NCBI RefSeq assembly: GCF_900129245.1
Contig: NZ_FQUT01000001.1
Location: 738,539 to 802,538, forward strand
Direction of reading: 5' to 3'
From: Chryseobacterium arachidis
GTDB taxonomy: Bacteria; Bacteroidota; Bacteroidia; Flavobacteriales; Weeksellaceae
DNA: 64,000 nt
In this document: one piece after another, positions 35,044-42,778 of the stretch
Layout of the letters: every line of letters starts with the position of its first letter
Numbering within the stretch: position 1 is the first letter of the stretch
Notes under the pieces: model-generated
Told to the model about the DNA's origin: nothing
Database searches by the model: none
Seen by the model: the letters and a program-made list of their open reading frames with translations, nothing else
Program-made: the position numbers and the translations under genes

Positions 35044-35653
35044 ACTGCATAGACTTAGAGAATTTATTTGGCCACTGCTTGAAGAGGATGTTGACAGTGA
35101 TATTTCTGATCAGAATTTATCTGAAGAAGATAATGCAGCTGAGGAAAATCCTGTTCTAAAAATCGAGGATGAAAATCTAGATCTTGCATTGCAATTGCAA
35201 AGTAAGATATATCAAGAAGAAGATGACCGTCGAAAAGGTACTGAATCTAAAGCAGCTCTATTTATGGGATCTTTAAGTGTAGCTAATACTATTGTAATAG
35301 GTGCAAATACATTAATTTGGGGTAAAGGAATCCCAATTGGAGTTATCAAAACCTCAGTATTTATTTCCATCGTTTTAGCAATCTACACCCTAAGAACGGT
35401 ATGGTTTTCAGTAAAAGTTTTGGAAAGGGGAACCTACCATGTTTTAGGAAATGATGATATAAATATTTCAGGAGATAAAAACTCTTATAAACGAGACATT
35501 ATTTCTTCATTTTTCAAAATAATAAAGGGTAATGAAGATGTAATAAATATGAAAGTTTCTCATCTGGTAATGGCACAAGAGTATTACAAAAGAGCAATGT
35601 TTGTTATCTGTTTATATGCATTTATGGTTTTTTATTTTTGTTTTTTCCTTTAG
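35033..35653 (+). CDS. membrane protein with KxxA-type two-helix domain, cassette partner
   Basis: 206 residues from ATG 35033; the preceding TTG at 35030 is rejected. Acidic N-terminal 50 residues, then a polar helix (LALQLQSKIYQEEDDRRKG) leading into ESKAALFMGSLSVANTIVIG, a first transmembrane helix; a second at IGVIKTSVFISIVLAIYTL; a third at the C-terminus (FVICLYAFMVFYFCFFL). The amphipathic helix-ESKA-helix pattern resembles membrane effectors such as SLATT or Pycsar TM proteins, but the match is by pattern only. It ends the three-gene cassette. Effector or peptide exporter/anchor are both possible. Confidence 0.7.
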   Translation: MNDKLHRLREFIWPLLEEDVDSDISDQNLSEEDNAAEENPVLKIEDENLDLALQLQSKIYQEEDDRRKGTESKAALFMGSLSVANTIVIGANTLIWGKGIPIGVIKTSVFISIVLAIYTLRTVWFSVKVLERGTYHVLGNDDINISGDKNSYKRDIISSFFKIIKGNEDVINMKVSHLVMAQEYYKRAMFVICLYAFMVFYFCFFL

Positions 35654-35779
35654 TGTATATAAAAGTTCGCTTCAGCGAGCATCGTTTCATTTAAATCTTA
35701 GGTGGTGATCTCTACGCATTCTCGAACTACCATATTTAAATTACCGGTAGACACTCTTTTGAACCGTGCGAAATTTTCT

Positions 35780-35796
35780 GCCAGGATTTTGCCAAA
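35780..35796. repeat. GCCA repeat on the right side of the island
   Basis: GCCAGGATTTTGCCAAA, the same design as the three repeats at 27154, 27371 and 27503 (consensus GCCAnGATTyTGCCACA) and in the same orientation. Confidence 0.45.
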
Positions 35797-35836
35797 AAAT
35801 GTAAGTATGAAAGATTGACATCAATTAAGTAGGTCA

Positions 35837-36130
35837 CTATAGCAATTCTATAGTACTGCGATAGCCAGGATGATAGGAGGGGATGTATTTTATATAACCG
35901 AAATTTTGAAGCTGCTTGAAATATTTATGATAAGTGGGAATGGTATCAATGTGTGACATTTTCATAAGTTTACTTCTGCTGACACGGATAATCCTGCCTT
36001 CATTTTGCCGATATGCTAACCGTGTTATTGCAAGTAATAAACAGAGATGCCATACATTTAATCGTTCATCATTACAAATGTTATCGAGATATTCTAAACC
36101 GTTTTTTGATACATCAATTTTCATCCTCAA
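35837..36130 (-). CDS. small winged-helix-like protein of a mobile element
   Basis: 97 residues (a start at the second Met, 36124, is possible). The middle (VWHLCLLLAITRLAYRQNE, then IIRVSRSKLMKMSHIDTIPT, YHKYFKQLQNFGYIKYIPSY) reads as a winged-helix replication-initiator-like or regulatory domain. Genes of this type and order are common in Bacteroidetes integrative elements next to an excisionase-like gene. It overlaps the gene upstream by 17 bases. Function not known. Confidence 0.65.
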   Translation of the reverse strand: MRMKIDVSKNGLEYLDNICNDERLNVWHLCLLLAITRLAYRQNEGRIIRVSRSKLMKMSHIDTIPTYHKYFKQLQNFGYIKYIPSYHPGYRSTIELL

Positions 36131-36377
36131 ACAGTTTTAGTAAATCCTCTTTATTGTAATAGTATGAACCCAAAACTTTTTTGAAACGAATTTTACCTGT
36201 AATTCTTAAGTTCTGTAAGGTGGCAGGTGAGATATCCATCATCATCCGAACAGCTTTACTACGTAACCAAGAAAAATCTCCATATGCTTGATTTAGGTTG
36301 GCTTCCAACATTTTTTCTAAATCGGAGATTATCCTTACTCTAAATATTTCAAGATCATGTTTTGTTAGCATTTCCAT
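36114..36377 (-). CDS. helix-turn-helix (excisionase-like) protein
   Basis: 87 residues. The C-terminal half (WLRSKAVRMMMDISPATLQN, LRITGKIRFKKVLGSYYYN) is a MerR-like HTH_17 domain as in Bacteroidetes excisionases and element regulators. It is first in a two-gene overlapping operon. A 12-bp inverted repeat lies directly before its start (36377-36410), probably an autoregulatory operator. Confidence 0.8.
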   Translation of the reverse strand: MEMLTKHDLEIFRVRIISDLEKMLEANLNQAYGDFSWLRSKAVRMMMDISPATLQNLRITGKIRFKKVLGSYYYNKEDLLKLFEDEN

Positions 36378-36410
36378 AAGATACTTTTTGAATAAATCAA
36401 AAGTATCTTA
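36377..36410. promoter_or_regulatory. inverted repeat over the promoter of the excisionase-like gene
   Basis: TAAGATACTTTT (36377-36388) and AAAAGTATCTTA (36399-36410) are exact complements with a 10-base spacer. The minus strand contains TACTTTTG, a -7-like element, within the distal arm. Confidence 0.6.
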
Positions 36411-36973
36411 GGCCAGAACAAATGAAGGTGCATTTTCTTTCTCTTGCCTATTTTTTCCTTCGAGGTCCGTAGTAAAAGTCTAGATTTACAAAGATTTTTA
36501 TAGGCGGTAGTGGATACGGGAAACGTTTAGGGAATGTTTAAAAGATTATATCTATTATGTTTCGATACAGAATATGAATCGCCTTAATATATAGGAATTT
36601 AACTATTTAAGGGGACATTTGAACGCCATTCTCAAACAAACTGATAATAACTAAAGCAAAGTTATCCTATTTGACAGATTTGACAAAGGATTTTAATTAT
36701 GAATTTTAATTGTTCTCAAATTTCTATTATTTGCTTTTTTTTGATATTGAAAGAATATTAAAAATATATGCTTGTAATAAGTATTTGTTTTTTTTCTTGA
36801 TTTTACACCTTTTCGGTATCGTTCACACAGGCCAATTGGTAAACCGTAATTGACCTTTACAATTGGAAAATGCAATGTAGTAATAGGGAGAAAGATTGTG
36901 GTTGTATGATTTATCTAGTGTAATAAAAGCCTTTTGAAAATTATTTCAAAAGGCTTTTTGATAGCGAAATAGA
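36411..36973. other. intergenic region at the right edge of the island
   Basis: AT-rich; no convincing gene. Only the hairpin at 36925-36958 stands out. Confidence 0.5.
36925..36958. terminator. 15-bp bidirectional terminator
   Basis: AAAAGCCTTTTGAAA (36925-36939) and TTTCAAAAGGCTTTT (36944-36958), loop ATTA. It ends the minus-strand cluster that stops at 36974. Confidence 0.88.
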
Positions 36974-37351
36974 TCATACCTTTCCACGCGGATCGTCAAT
37001 ATGAATTTTTGCAACGTCGTAACGAACTCCTTCTCGGTCTAAAATTCTTACATTTTTCACAACCGTACTCAAAGCCTTCAAGAATGTTTCCGAATTTTCG
37101 TGACGTTCATAAGCTTCTTCATCTTTCCAGCCTTCTAGAAGATGAAATGTATTTTCATCTGTCAAATCTTGTGAGAAGGCATAATATATACAACCTTCTA
37201 GCTCGTTTGCTGCAATCATTTCGGGGATAACAGCATCAATGAAAATTTGTCTGTCATCAGGATGTACTTTGTAGTAAGCACTTACCGTAATTCCTGTTGT
37301 TTGTGTTTTATCGTGATTATTGGATGTCCCAATTTTTTGTGAATGATCCAT
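36974..37351 (-). CDS. antibiotic biosynthesis monooxygenase-like protein
   Basis: 125 residues. After a polar N-terminal stretch comes an ABM dimeric alpha+beta-barrel domain: VSAYYKVHPDDRQIFIDAVI, GCIYYAFSQDLTDENTFHL, EGWKDEEAYERHENSETF. YgiN-like members oxidise quinols with O2 or act on reactive small molecules without a cofactor. It is last in a cluster with a nitroreductase (25-base gap), an NTF2-like protein and a VOC protein. Confidence 0.85.
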   Translation of the reverse strand: MDHSQKIGTSNNHDKTQTTGITVSAYYKVHPDDRQIFIDAVIPEMIAANELEGCIYYAFSQDLTDENTFHLLEGWKDEEAYERHENSETFLKALSTVVKNVRILDREGVRYDVAKIHIDDPRGKV

Positions 37352-37376
37352 TTAAATTTAAATTTTAAGTTAGTTA

Positions 37377-38009
37377 TTAAAGAAAGGTCACAAACTCGTC
37401 AAATGGTTTGCGAACTTTTTCCAGTTTTAGGTTCCAGTCATTTTCTTGGTCTCGGTATCCTAAAGCGAGTAGCATCGAGCTTCTTAAGCCTTTGGACGGA
37501 AGTTTTAAAAAATCGTCGAGAGCTATCGGGTCAAAACCTTCCATCGGTGTAGAATCTATTCCTTCTGCAGCCGCTTCAACAATAGCTAAACCTAATGCAA
37601 TATTCGCCTGCTTGGCTGCGTGATGAAAATTGTCCTCGATACTCATCTTCCCAAAAAACTGTTTAGAAAATTCTCTTTGCTTGTCATACTTGGTAGAATC
37701 AACATTACGTTTTTCCGTAAGATAATCGAATACATGATCAATTCTCTCTTTGGAATATTCGTCCCAGACTGCAAAAACCAGAAGATGTGAAGATTCTACG
37801 ACCTGAGGCTGATTCATTGCGATAGGGAATATTTTCTTTTTGATTTCGGGATCACTGATAACAATGATTTCGTAGGGCTGTAACCCAATTCCCGAAGGAG
37901 CCAGATGAGCTGCTTCCAAAATGTTATTGATTTTTTCGGAGGAAATTTTCTCTCCCGTCATTTTTTTTGTGGCGTACCTCCAGTTCAGTAATTCTATTAT
38001 ATTTTTCAT
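37377..38009 (-). CDS. NAD(P)H-dependent nitroreductase family oxidoreductase
   Basis: 210 residues, FMN-dependent nitroreductase fold: WRYATKKMTGEKIS, LEAAHLAPSGIGLQPYEIIV, ANIALGLAIVEAAAEGIDST and the closing LALGYRD. Such homodimeric enzymes reduce nitroaromatics, quinones and flavins. It is 25 bases before the ABM-like gene and probably transcribed with it. Confidence 0.9.
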   Translation of the reverse strand: MKNIIELLNWRYATKKMTGEKISSEKINNILEAAHLAPSGIGLQPYEIIVISDPEIKKKIFPIAMNQPQVVESSHLLVFAVWDEYSKERIDHVFDYLTEKRNVDSTKYDKQREFSKQFFGKMSIEDNFHHAAKQANIALGLAIVEAAAEGIDSTPMEGFDPIALDDFLKLPSKGLRSSMLLALGYRDQENDWNLKLEKVRKPFDEFVTFL

Positions 38010-38072
38010 TTGATTTGATTTTAAATCAAGGCAAATGATAGGGTATCACTTGCCTTGATGATTTTAAAGTAT

Positions 38073-38516
38073 TTAGAAGATGCCCAATTGACCTAAAAGT
38101 ATCGTTGCGGCGGTGTAACAATGGAATGATTTTATTTTTCCATTCTCGATTTTGAAAACATCACAACAAGGTGTCTGCATGGTTTTATTTGTCGCAGGTA
38201 TAGTTCCGGAAGGTAACTCAAGCGGGCCTTTATGAGTTCCGTTTAAAGATAATTCCACTACTACTGTGTTCTCGTTTTCCAATACGTAAAGATCATACAA
38301 TTCCCTGTGCATATCTGGGAAAGCTGTTGCGTAAACATCTACCGTTTTCCCGATGTCTTGTCCATAATACTTTGTTCCCGCAGATACATCCCAGAAATAG
38401 CCGTCTTCTGCAAAAAGATCTACAAAACCTTGGGTATCCTGTTCTTCTGCGATTCTGTACAATTCACGGATTAATGTTTCGTTGGCTGAATTTTGATTGA
38501 TTACTGATGCTTTCAT
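38073..38516 (-). CDS. NTF2-like (SnoaL-type) protein
   Basis: 147 residues, cone-shaped SnoaL/NTF2 fold: LYRIAEEQDTQGFVDLFAED, GYFWDVSAGTKYYGQDIG, FPDMHRELYDLYV and the C-terminal FKIENGKIKSFHCY. Members are isomerases, hydrolases or ligand binders; substrate unknown. It is in the Crp/Fnr-linked cluster, 128 bases after the VOC gene. Confidence 0.82.
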   Translation of the reverse strand: MKASVINQNSANETLIRELYRIAEEQDTQGFVDLFAEDGYFWDVSAGTKYYGQDIGKTVDVYATAFPDMHRELYDLYVLENENTVVVELSLNGTHKGPLELPSGTIPATNKTMQTPCCDVFKIENGKIKSFHCYTAATILLGQLGIF

Positions 38517-38645
38517 ACGATTTATTTTAAATGTTAAAGATTGATTTTGATTGAAATTTTGAATAATTAAACAAGAATCCCGTTGAAGAAATCTTATTCA
38601 CTGATTTGTTTATTGTTAAGGCTTATTTGAAGTTTAAAGAAGGAT

Positions 38646-39653
38646 TTATTTTTTACCGTCTACAAAAACGTATAGTTTCACAGCTTTGCCGTTTTCAAAA
38701 ACGAATAAATCCATTCCTGTTACGGCATCTGGTTTTTCAGGAGTTCCGTTTTGCCAGTAGAGTCTTGCAATGTTATGATTAACCTCTATCGCTTTGATGT
38801 GAGAAAATTTAGAATTTGGACTTTTCTGTTGCAATCCGTCCACAAAACCATTGATTTCTTTGTGACCGACAGCGATAAAGTGACTGTCTACCATTTCAAT
38901 ATTGTCCGCATAGATTTTTGACATTAATGCTTCACGTTTTTTAAGATCTCTCTCGTTCCATATCGCTAAATGTCCTTCTACTAAAGATTTAATTTCATTT
39001 TCAGAAAGTGGTTTTGAATCAGATTTTTCAGTTTGGTTTTTCAAAGCATCTTTAGGTGACCACAAAATCGTTGCTGGATTTTTTTTCTCGTAGCCTTTTC
39101 CGTTCGGGTAAGAAACCAATTCCATTTTAGACCCCCAAGGTGTTACAAAATAGACCCAAGTTTCACCTTCTGTATCTCCTGATGGCATCAAAAACGGTTC
39201 TCCCAAGAATTGTACGCCTTTGCTTTTAAGATAAGCTACACTTTTGTTGATATCATTGGTATAAAAAGCAATGTGACTCGCCCCGATATCGTCTCCTCCA
39301 GGTTGTTGTGAACTTCCTTTATTGTCCTGATATTCGAATAATTCAATGTTGGCTCCCGTTCCTGCTTTTACCATTTTGAAGGATACTGGACCAGTTTTGG
39401 GATTCATATGATTATTCTTTTTCCACGCATCATCCAAAGGAATCGGACCTAAGCTTGTTACTGCTGAAAATCCCAAAACATCAGTGAAAAAGTTCACGGC
39501 CTGTTTCATATCCGGAACGTTTATTCCCACGTGGTCGATTCCAAGAATTCCTGTTCTTTCCTGTGCCGAAGTATTTGAAACTGCTGCTGATAATAAAAGT
39601 GCACTTGCTACTGCTGCTGCGTTGGCTTTGATTTGTTTTTTTAAATTGCTCAT
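38646..39653 (-). CDS. exported VOC family protein fused to an NTF2-like domain
   Basis: 335 residues. N-terminal signal peptide (hydrophobic AAAVASALLLSAAVS, cleavage near SAQ at 28-30). A VOC (glyoxalase/bleomycin-resistance fold) domain at about 36-185: GIDHVGINVPDMKQAVNFF, ASHIAFYTNDINKSVAYL, YFVTPWGSKMELVSYP. Then a C-terminal SnoaL/NTF2 domain from about 215: LVEGHLAIWNERDLKKREAL, DLFVFENGKAVKLYVFVDG. It is probably a periplasmic enzyme with two small-molecule pockets. Its promoter has the 41-bp box C dyad (39714-39754). Confidence 0.82.
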   Translation of the reverse strand: MSNLKKQIKANAAAVASALLLSAAVSNTSAQERTGILGIDHVGINVPDMKQAVNFFTDVLGFSAVTSLGPIPLDDAWKKNNHMNPKTGPVSFKMVKAGTGANIELFEYQDNKGSSQQPGGDDIGASHIAFYTNDINKSVAYLKSKGVQFLGEPFLMPSGDTEGETWVYFVTPWGSKMELVSYPNGKGYEKKNPATILWSPKDALKNQTEKSDSKPLSENEIKSLVEGHLAIWNERDLKKREALMSKIYADNIEMVDSHFIAVGHKEINGFVDGLQQKSPNSKFSHIKAIEVNHNIARLYWQNGTPEKPDAVTGMDLFVFENGKAVKLYVFVDGKK

Positions 39654-39684
39654 TGTGATATTTTTTTGTTGTTATTTTATAAAG

Positions 39685-39754
39685 CAAATCTCCAACATTC
39701 AGTGGTCTTCTTCCATTGACAAAAGCTTGAAAAAAAAACAAACAAATGTCAATG
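39685..39754 (-). promoter_or_regulatory. box C dyad and promoter of the VOC gene
   Basis: CATTGACA (39714-39721) and TGTCAATG (39747-39754) form a perfect 8-bp dyad in a 41-bp element; the interior is also almost identical to the element at 40783-40823. A -7-like TTTG (minus strand 39688-39685) lies at the same distance as in the other copy. Confidence 0.72.
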
Positions 39755-39812
39755 AAAATGAACTTGGTTTAATATACATTTTGAGGTCTGGCTTTAATGT
39801 TTAGGAATAAAA

Positions 39813-39841
39813 AAAGGTTGAAGCGTAATTCTTCAACCTTT
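39813..39841. terminator. hairpin terminator of the SDR at 39863
   Basis: AAAGGTTGAAG (39813-39823) pairs with CTTCAACCTTT (39831-39841). Confidence 0.75.
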
Positions 39842-39862
39842 GTCTATAAAATTTGTAATGAG

Positions 39863-40720
39863 CTAATCGCTATATTTTGCAAGCCATTTGGCTTTCAATT
39901 CGGCTCTTGCATTGATGAATTCCAAATCAGTTCCCTGGGCTACGGCGTCCAGCGGGAAACGTAACGGACGGGAACCTTCTTTCATTTGTATCAATTCCAA
40001 AATTCCGTCAGCAATGGTTTGTGGATTCATATTGAATTCTTTCATCTTGCCGAATAACGCAGAGCCAATAGCATTGAATTGTTCTGTTGCAACGGGTTCA
40101 TATAATGTTGCGATTTCTGGCTTATCTGCATTGACTCCTGTTTTTTCTCCTGTATTCATTTCCGTTGGATAAACTCCTGGCTGAATGGAAACGTTGTCGA
40201 TATTGAACTGTTTTAATTCGTCCTGTAAACCTTCTGTAATACTTTCTACTCCAAACTTGGAAGCAAAATATGGAACCATAAACGGTGAGGTATGAGCACT
40301 CGCTCCGGAAGTTATGTTGATAATTAAACCGCTTTTATGTTCTCTCATAGAGGGCAGTACCGCTTGATAAGTTCGGATAACGCCATAGAAATTTACTTCG
40401 AACATTTGTCGGATTCTATCCAAACTATAAGCTTCCAGTAGTCCAAAACCTGAAACGGCGGCGTTGTTTACCAATACATCTATTCTACCATACTTTTCAA
40501 GTACTTTTTCGAAAGCGTTGTTTACTGAAGAATCATCGGTTACGTCTATTTCAACGACTTCTATATTGGGGAGTGATCCCAATTCTTTGGCTACGGTTTC
40601 ATTTTTTCCTGAAATGCCTCGCATTCCTGCTATTACTTTGTATCCTGCGCTAGCAAGTGTTGTTGCTGTTAATTTTCCAAAGCCTGTGCTTGTTCCTGTG
40701 ATAAAAACTGTTTTGTTCAT
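39863..40720 (-). CDS. short-chain dehydrogenase/reductase
   Basis: 285 residues: TGTSTGFG 8-15, NNAA 85-88, S138, Y151 and K155; the about 35-residue C-terminal tail is usual in this SDR group. Catalytic set intact. It has its own promoter with a box C dyad, follows the Crp/Fnr gene on the same strand, and ends before a terminator, so it is a separate unit of the same regulon as the VOC gene. Confidence 0.88.
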   Translation of the reverse strand: MNKTVFITGTSTGFGKLTATTLASAGYKVIAGMRGISGKNETVAKELGSLPNIEVVEIDVTDDSSVNNAFEKVLEKYGRIDVLVNNAAVSGFGLLEAYSLDRIRQMFEVNFYGVIRTYQAVLPSMREHKSGLIINITSGASAHTSPFMVPYFASKFGVESITEGLQDELKQFNIDNVSIQPGVYPTEMNTGEKTGVNADKPEIATLYEPVATEQFNAIGSALFGKMKEFNMNPQTIADGILELIQMKEGSRPLRFPLDAVAQGTDLEFINARAELKAKWLAKYSD

Positions 40721-40753
40721 TTTGTCTTATTTTTAATTGTTATTCTGATAAGG

Positions 40754-40823
40754 CAAAGATGCAGGAACAGCAGGCTTTCTTCCATTGACAAAAGCTCGAA
40801 AAAATAGCAAACAAATGTCAATG
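40754..40823 (-). promoter_or_regulatory. box C dyad and promoter of the SDR
   Basis: CATTGACA (40783-40790) and TGTCAATG (40816-40823), with the core CAAACAAATG and AAAAGCT shared with the copy at 39714. The TTTG of the -7-like element is at 40757-40754. Confidence 0.72.
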
Positions 40824-40836
40824 AAATGAAGCGTTT

Positions 40837-41415
40837 TTATTTCTTGAACATATTTCTACGCAGTCTGGTAAGCGTTTCGGGAGTGATTCCGATATAAGAT
40901 GCAATCATGTGCTGAGGGATACGATTGACGATATGAGGATATTTTTCAAGGAAATTTTGATATTTTTCCTCTGCCGTAAAACTGATGTTCGCTAAAATTC
41001 GACCTTGTGAAACAATAAAGCTTTTCTGAATAATCTGATTAACCAATTGATTTAACTGAGGAATTTCTGCACATAACTTTTCAAAATTTGCTTTTTCAAT
41101 TAAAATCACGTCTGTAGGTTCGATAGCGTCAATGTTGAGAAGTGAAGGGTTTCCACTGTGGAGGCTTTCTCGGTCGCCTGTCCAATAATTTTCGGGGGCA
41201 AAGTTGATGATATGTTCTGTTCCGTTTTCAGCGATGAAAAAGGTTTTTACCAAACCTCTGCAGATAAAAGCATTATACTGCCAAATATCTCCTTCCTGAC
41301 AAAGAAACTGTTTCTTGCGGAGTCTTTTTTGTTTGCAAACAGATTCTATTAATTGTATTTCATCATCAGAAAGTGCTATTTTTTCGGTAAGGTATTTTTG
41401 GAAAATCTCGAACAT
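40837..41415 (-). CDS. Crp/Fnr family transcriptional regulator
   Basis: 192 residues: N-terminal cyclic-nucleotide-binding-like beta-barrel (LCQEGDIWQYNAFICRGLVK, then ENYWTGDRESLHSGNPS) and C-terminal helix-turn-helix (HMIASYIGITPETLTRLRRN). No Fe-S cysteine set, so not an Fnr oxygen sensor. It is the Bacteroidetes type often next to redox enzymes. It precedes the SDR and VOC genes, both of which carry a box C dyad, which suits a dimeric Crp-type protein. Confidence 0.88.
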   Translation of the reverse strand: MFEIFQKYLTEKIALSDDEIQLIESVCKQKRLRKKQFLCQEGDIWQYNAFICRGLVKTFFIAENGTEHIINFAPENYWTGDRESLHSGNPSLLNIDAIEPTDVILIEKANFEKLCAEIPQLNQLVNQIIQKSFIVSQGRILANISFTAEEKYQNFLEKYPHIVNRIPQHMIASYIGITPETLTRLRRNMFKK

Positions 41416-41717
41416 TTACTTCATAGTTATAGAACAAATTTAATTATTATATCGCTAATAATTGGTTAAAATTTTAAAACGTATTTATTTCTTATTTTTC
41501 TGCTGAAATCAGCCAGGTATTGTATTCCGACACGATCTGTCCGATAGTGATCGTGTATTGTTATTGATAAATTTTTCAAAATAATACACGATTAAATACG
41601 AAGAATATCTCTATTGCGCTGTTGCAATGTTAAGCATTGATCTTTTAATCTAAATGATACTGTGTGTCTTACTCAAAATATATTTTATTATAAGACTTCG
41701 AAGGAAAACGGTGATCG
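41416..41717. other. intergenic region upstream of the Crp/Fnr gene
   Basis: No gene. ACACGATC (41530-41537) and GATCGTGT (41549-41556) form an 8-bp inverted repeat about 115 bases before the Crp/Fnr start, possibly an operator or structural element. Confidence 0.45.
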
Positions 41718-42608
41718 TCAGTTCAATTGGGCTTTCCTGTATTCTACCGGGGTCATTCCGGTCTGCTTTTTAAAAAGTCTGGCAAAGTATGAAGAATTCT
41801 CAAAGCCCAGTTCATAGGCTATTTCCGAAACCGTCTGATTTCCCAGGCGGAGCGAATTCTTTGCTTCTGAAATAAGGGCAAGATGGATGAGCTCCAGTGC
41901 CGTCTTACCAGTTTCCTGCCTTAGTAGATCGCTCAAATACCGTGGCGAAAGGTGTAGTTGTTCTGCCATATAAAATACCGTTGGCAATCCCTGATCTTTT
42001 ATGCTGTTCTTTGCCAGATAGGTCTTTAGGACTTCATCAAACCTGGAAACAGTTTTACCTGAGGCCAGTTGCCGGTCTACAAATTGTCTCTTGAAATATC
42101 TCTGTGAATACTTCAGTATCGCCGCAACGTGATAGAGTATTATCTCTCTGCTATATGCATCAGGATTATTTTTATACTCTTCCTCGATTTTGCCGTAAAG
42201 ATCCCAAATGGTCTGTTCCTCTTTACTGGAAAGATGCAGCGCCTCATTGGTTTCATAGTCGAAGAAACCATAGCGCTCAATCAGATTATTGAGCTCATGC
42301 CCCTTAAGATAATCTTCATGTATAAGTATCATAAATCCATCTTTCTCATATTGAAGATTTTTCATTTCGATAATCTGCCTCGGTTTCATAAAAAATAATG
42401 ATCCGTTATCATGGTCATACCGGGTTCTCCCGTACATAAATTGACCGCTGATTATTTTTTTGAAAGCAATAACATAACAGTCCGAAGTGAACTCCCGGTC
42501 TCCCAATGTGCATTCCGATAAAAAACCGACTATGCTAAACATCGGATTTAGCGGGGGATTCCATTGATTCTCATGATGCATTTGTGCAAGTGAGCTGTAG
42601 TGTTTCAT
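41718..42608 (-). CDS. AraC family transcriptional regulator (box B subfamily)
   Basis: 296 residues, close paralogue of the regulators at 50269 and 56508: N-terminal sensing domain (YGRTRYDHDNGSLFFMKPRQ), C-terminal AraC domain with TVSEIAYELGFENSSYFARL and MTPVEYRKAQLN. It is 170 bases downstream of an MFS exporter gene on the same strand and near the metallo-beta-lactamase-fold gene, which has a box B promoter. It probably governs both. Confidence 0.9.
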   Translation of the reverse strand: MKHYSSLAQMHHENQWNPPLNPMFSIVGFLSECTLGDREFTSDCYVIAFKKIISGQFMYGRTRYDHDNGSLFFMKPRQIIEMKNLQYEKDGFMILIHEDYLKGHELNNLIERYGFFDYETNEALHLSSKEEQTIWDLYGKIEEEYKNNPDAYSREIILYHVAAILKYSQRYFKRQFVDRQLASGKTVSRFDEVLKTYLAKNSIKDQGLPTVFYMAEQLHLSPRYLSDLLRQETGKTALELIHLALISEAKNSLRLGNQTVSEIAYELGFENSSYFARLFKKQTGMTPVEYRKAQLN

Positions 42609-42778
42609 TTCTTTATTCTATTTAGTAAATTTAAGTATTTAAGTACTGCTTGCCAAACTGATCAATTTATTTCCGCCTTGAACCTAAACTCTGATTGTTC
42701 CTGCTTCCACTAAACTTTGGTTCTGTCTGCAGCGCCAATAATATTTTGGAATTTTTAATTTTTGTGAAGACTTTTCTA

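Larger units (their letters stand above)
26354..36410. mobile_element. probable integrated mobile (defence) island
   Basis: A block of genes unlike the flanking metabolic mosaic. On the left are a helicase-type remnant, a truncated tyrosine recombinase, tRNA-end-like sequence and GCCAnGATTyTGCCACA repeats (27154, 27371, 27503). On the right are one similar repeat (35780-35796) and two small overlapping helix-turn-helix genes typical of Bacteroidetes integrative elements. Cargo: PIN/YegP pair, HEPN-motif protein, STAND NTPase, and the peptide/ATP-grasp/membrane cassette. Exact ends are not defined; the recombinase is broken, so the element should not be self-mobile now. Confidence 0.6.

Noticed and set aside
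26664..36377. CRISPR-like or cas locus
   Set aside because: No regularly spaced repeat array and no Cas protein in the translated genes; the GCCA repeats are few and irregularly spaced.
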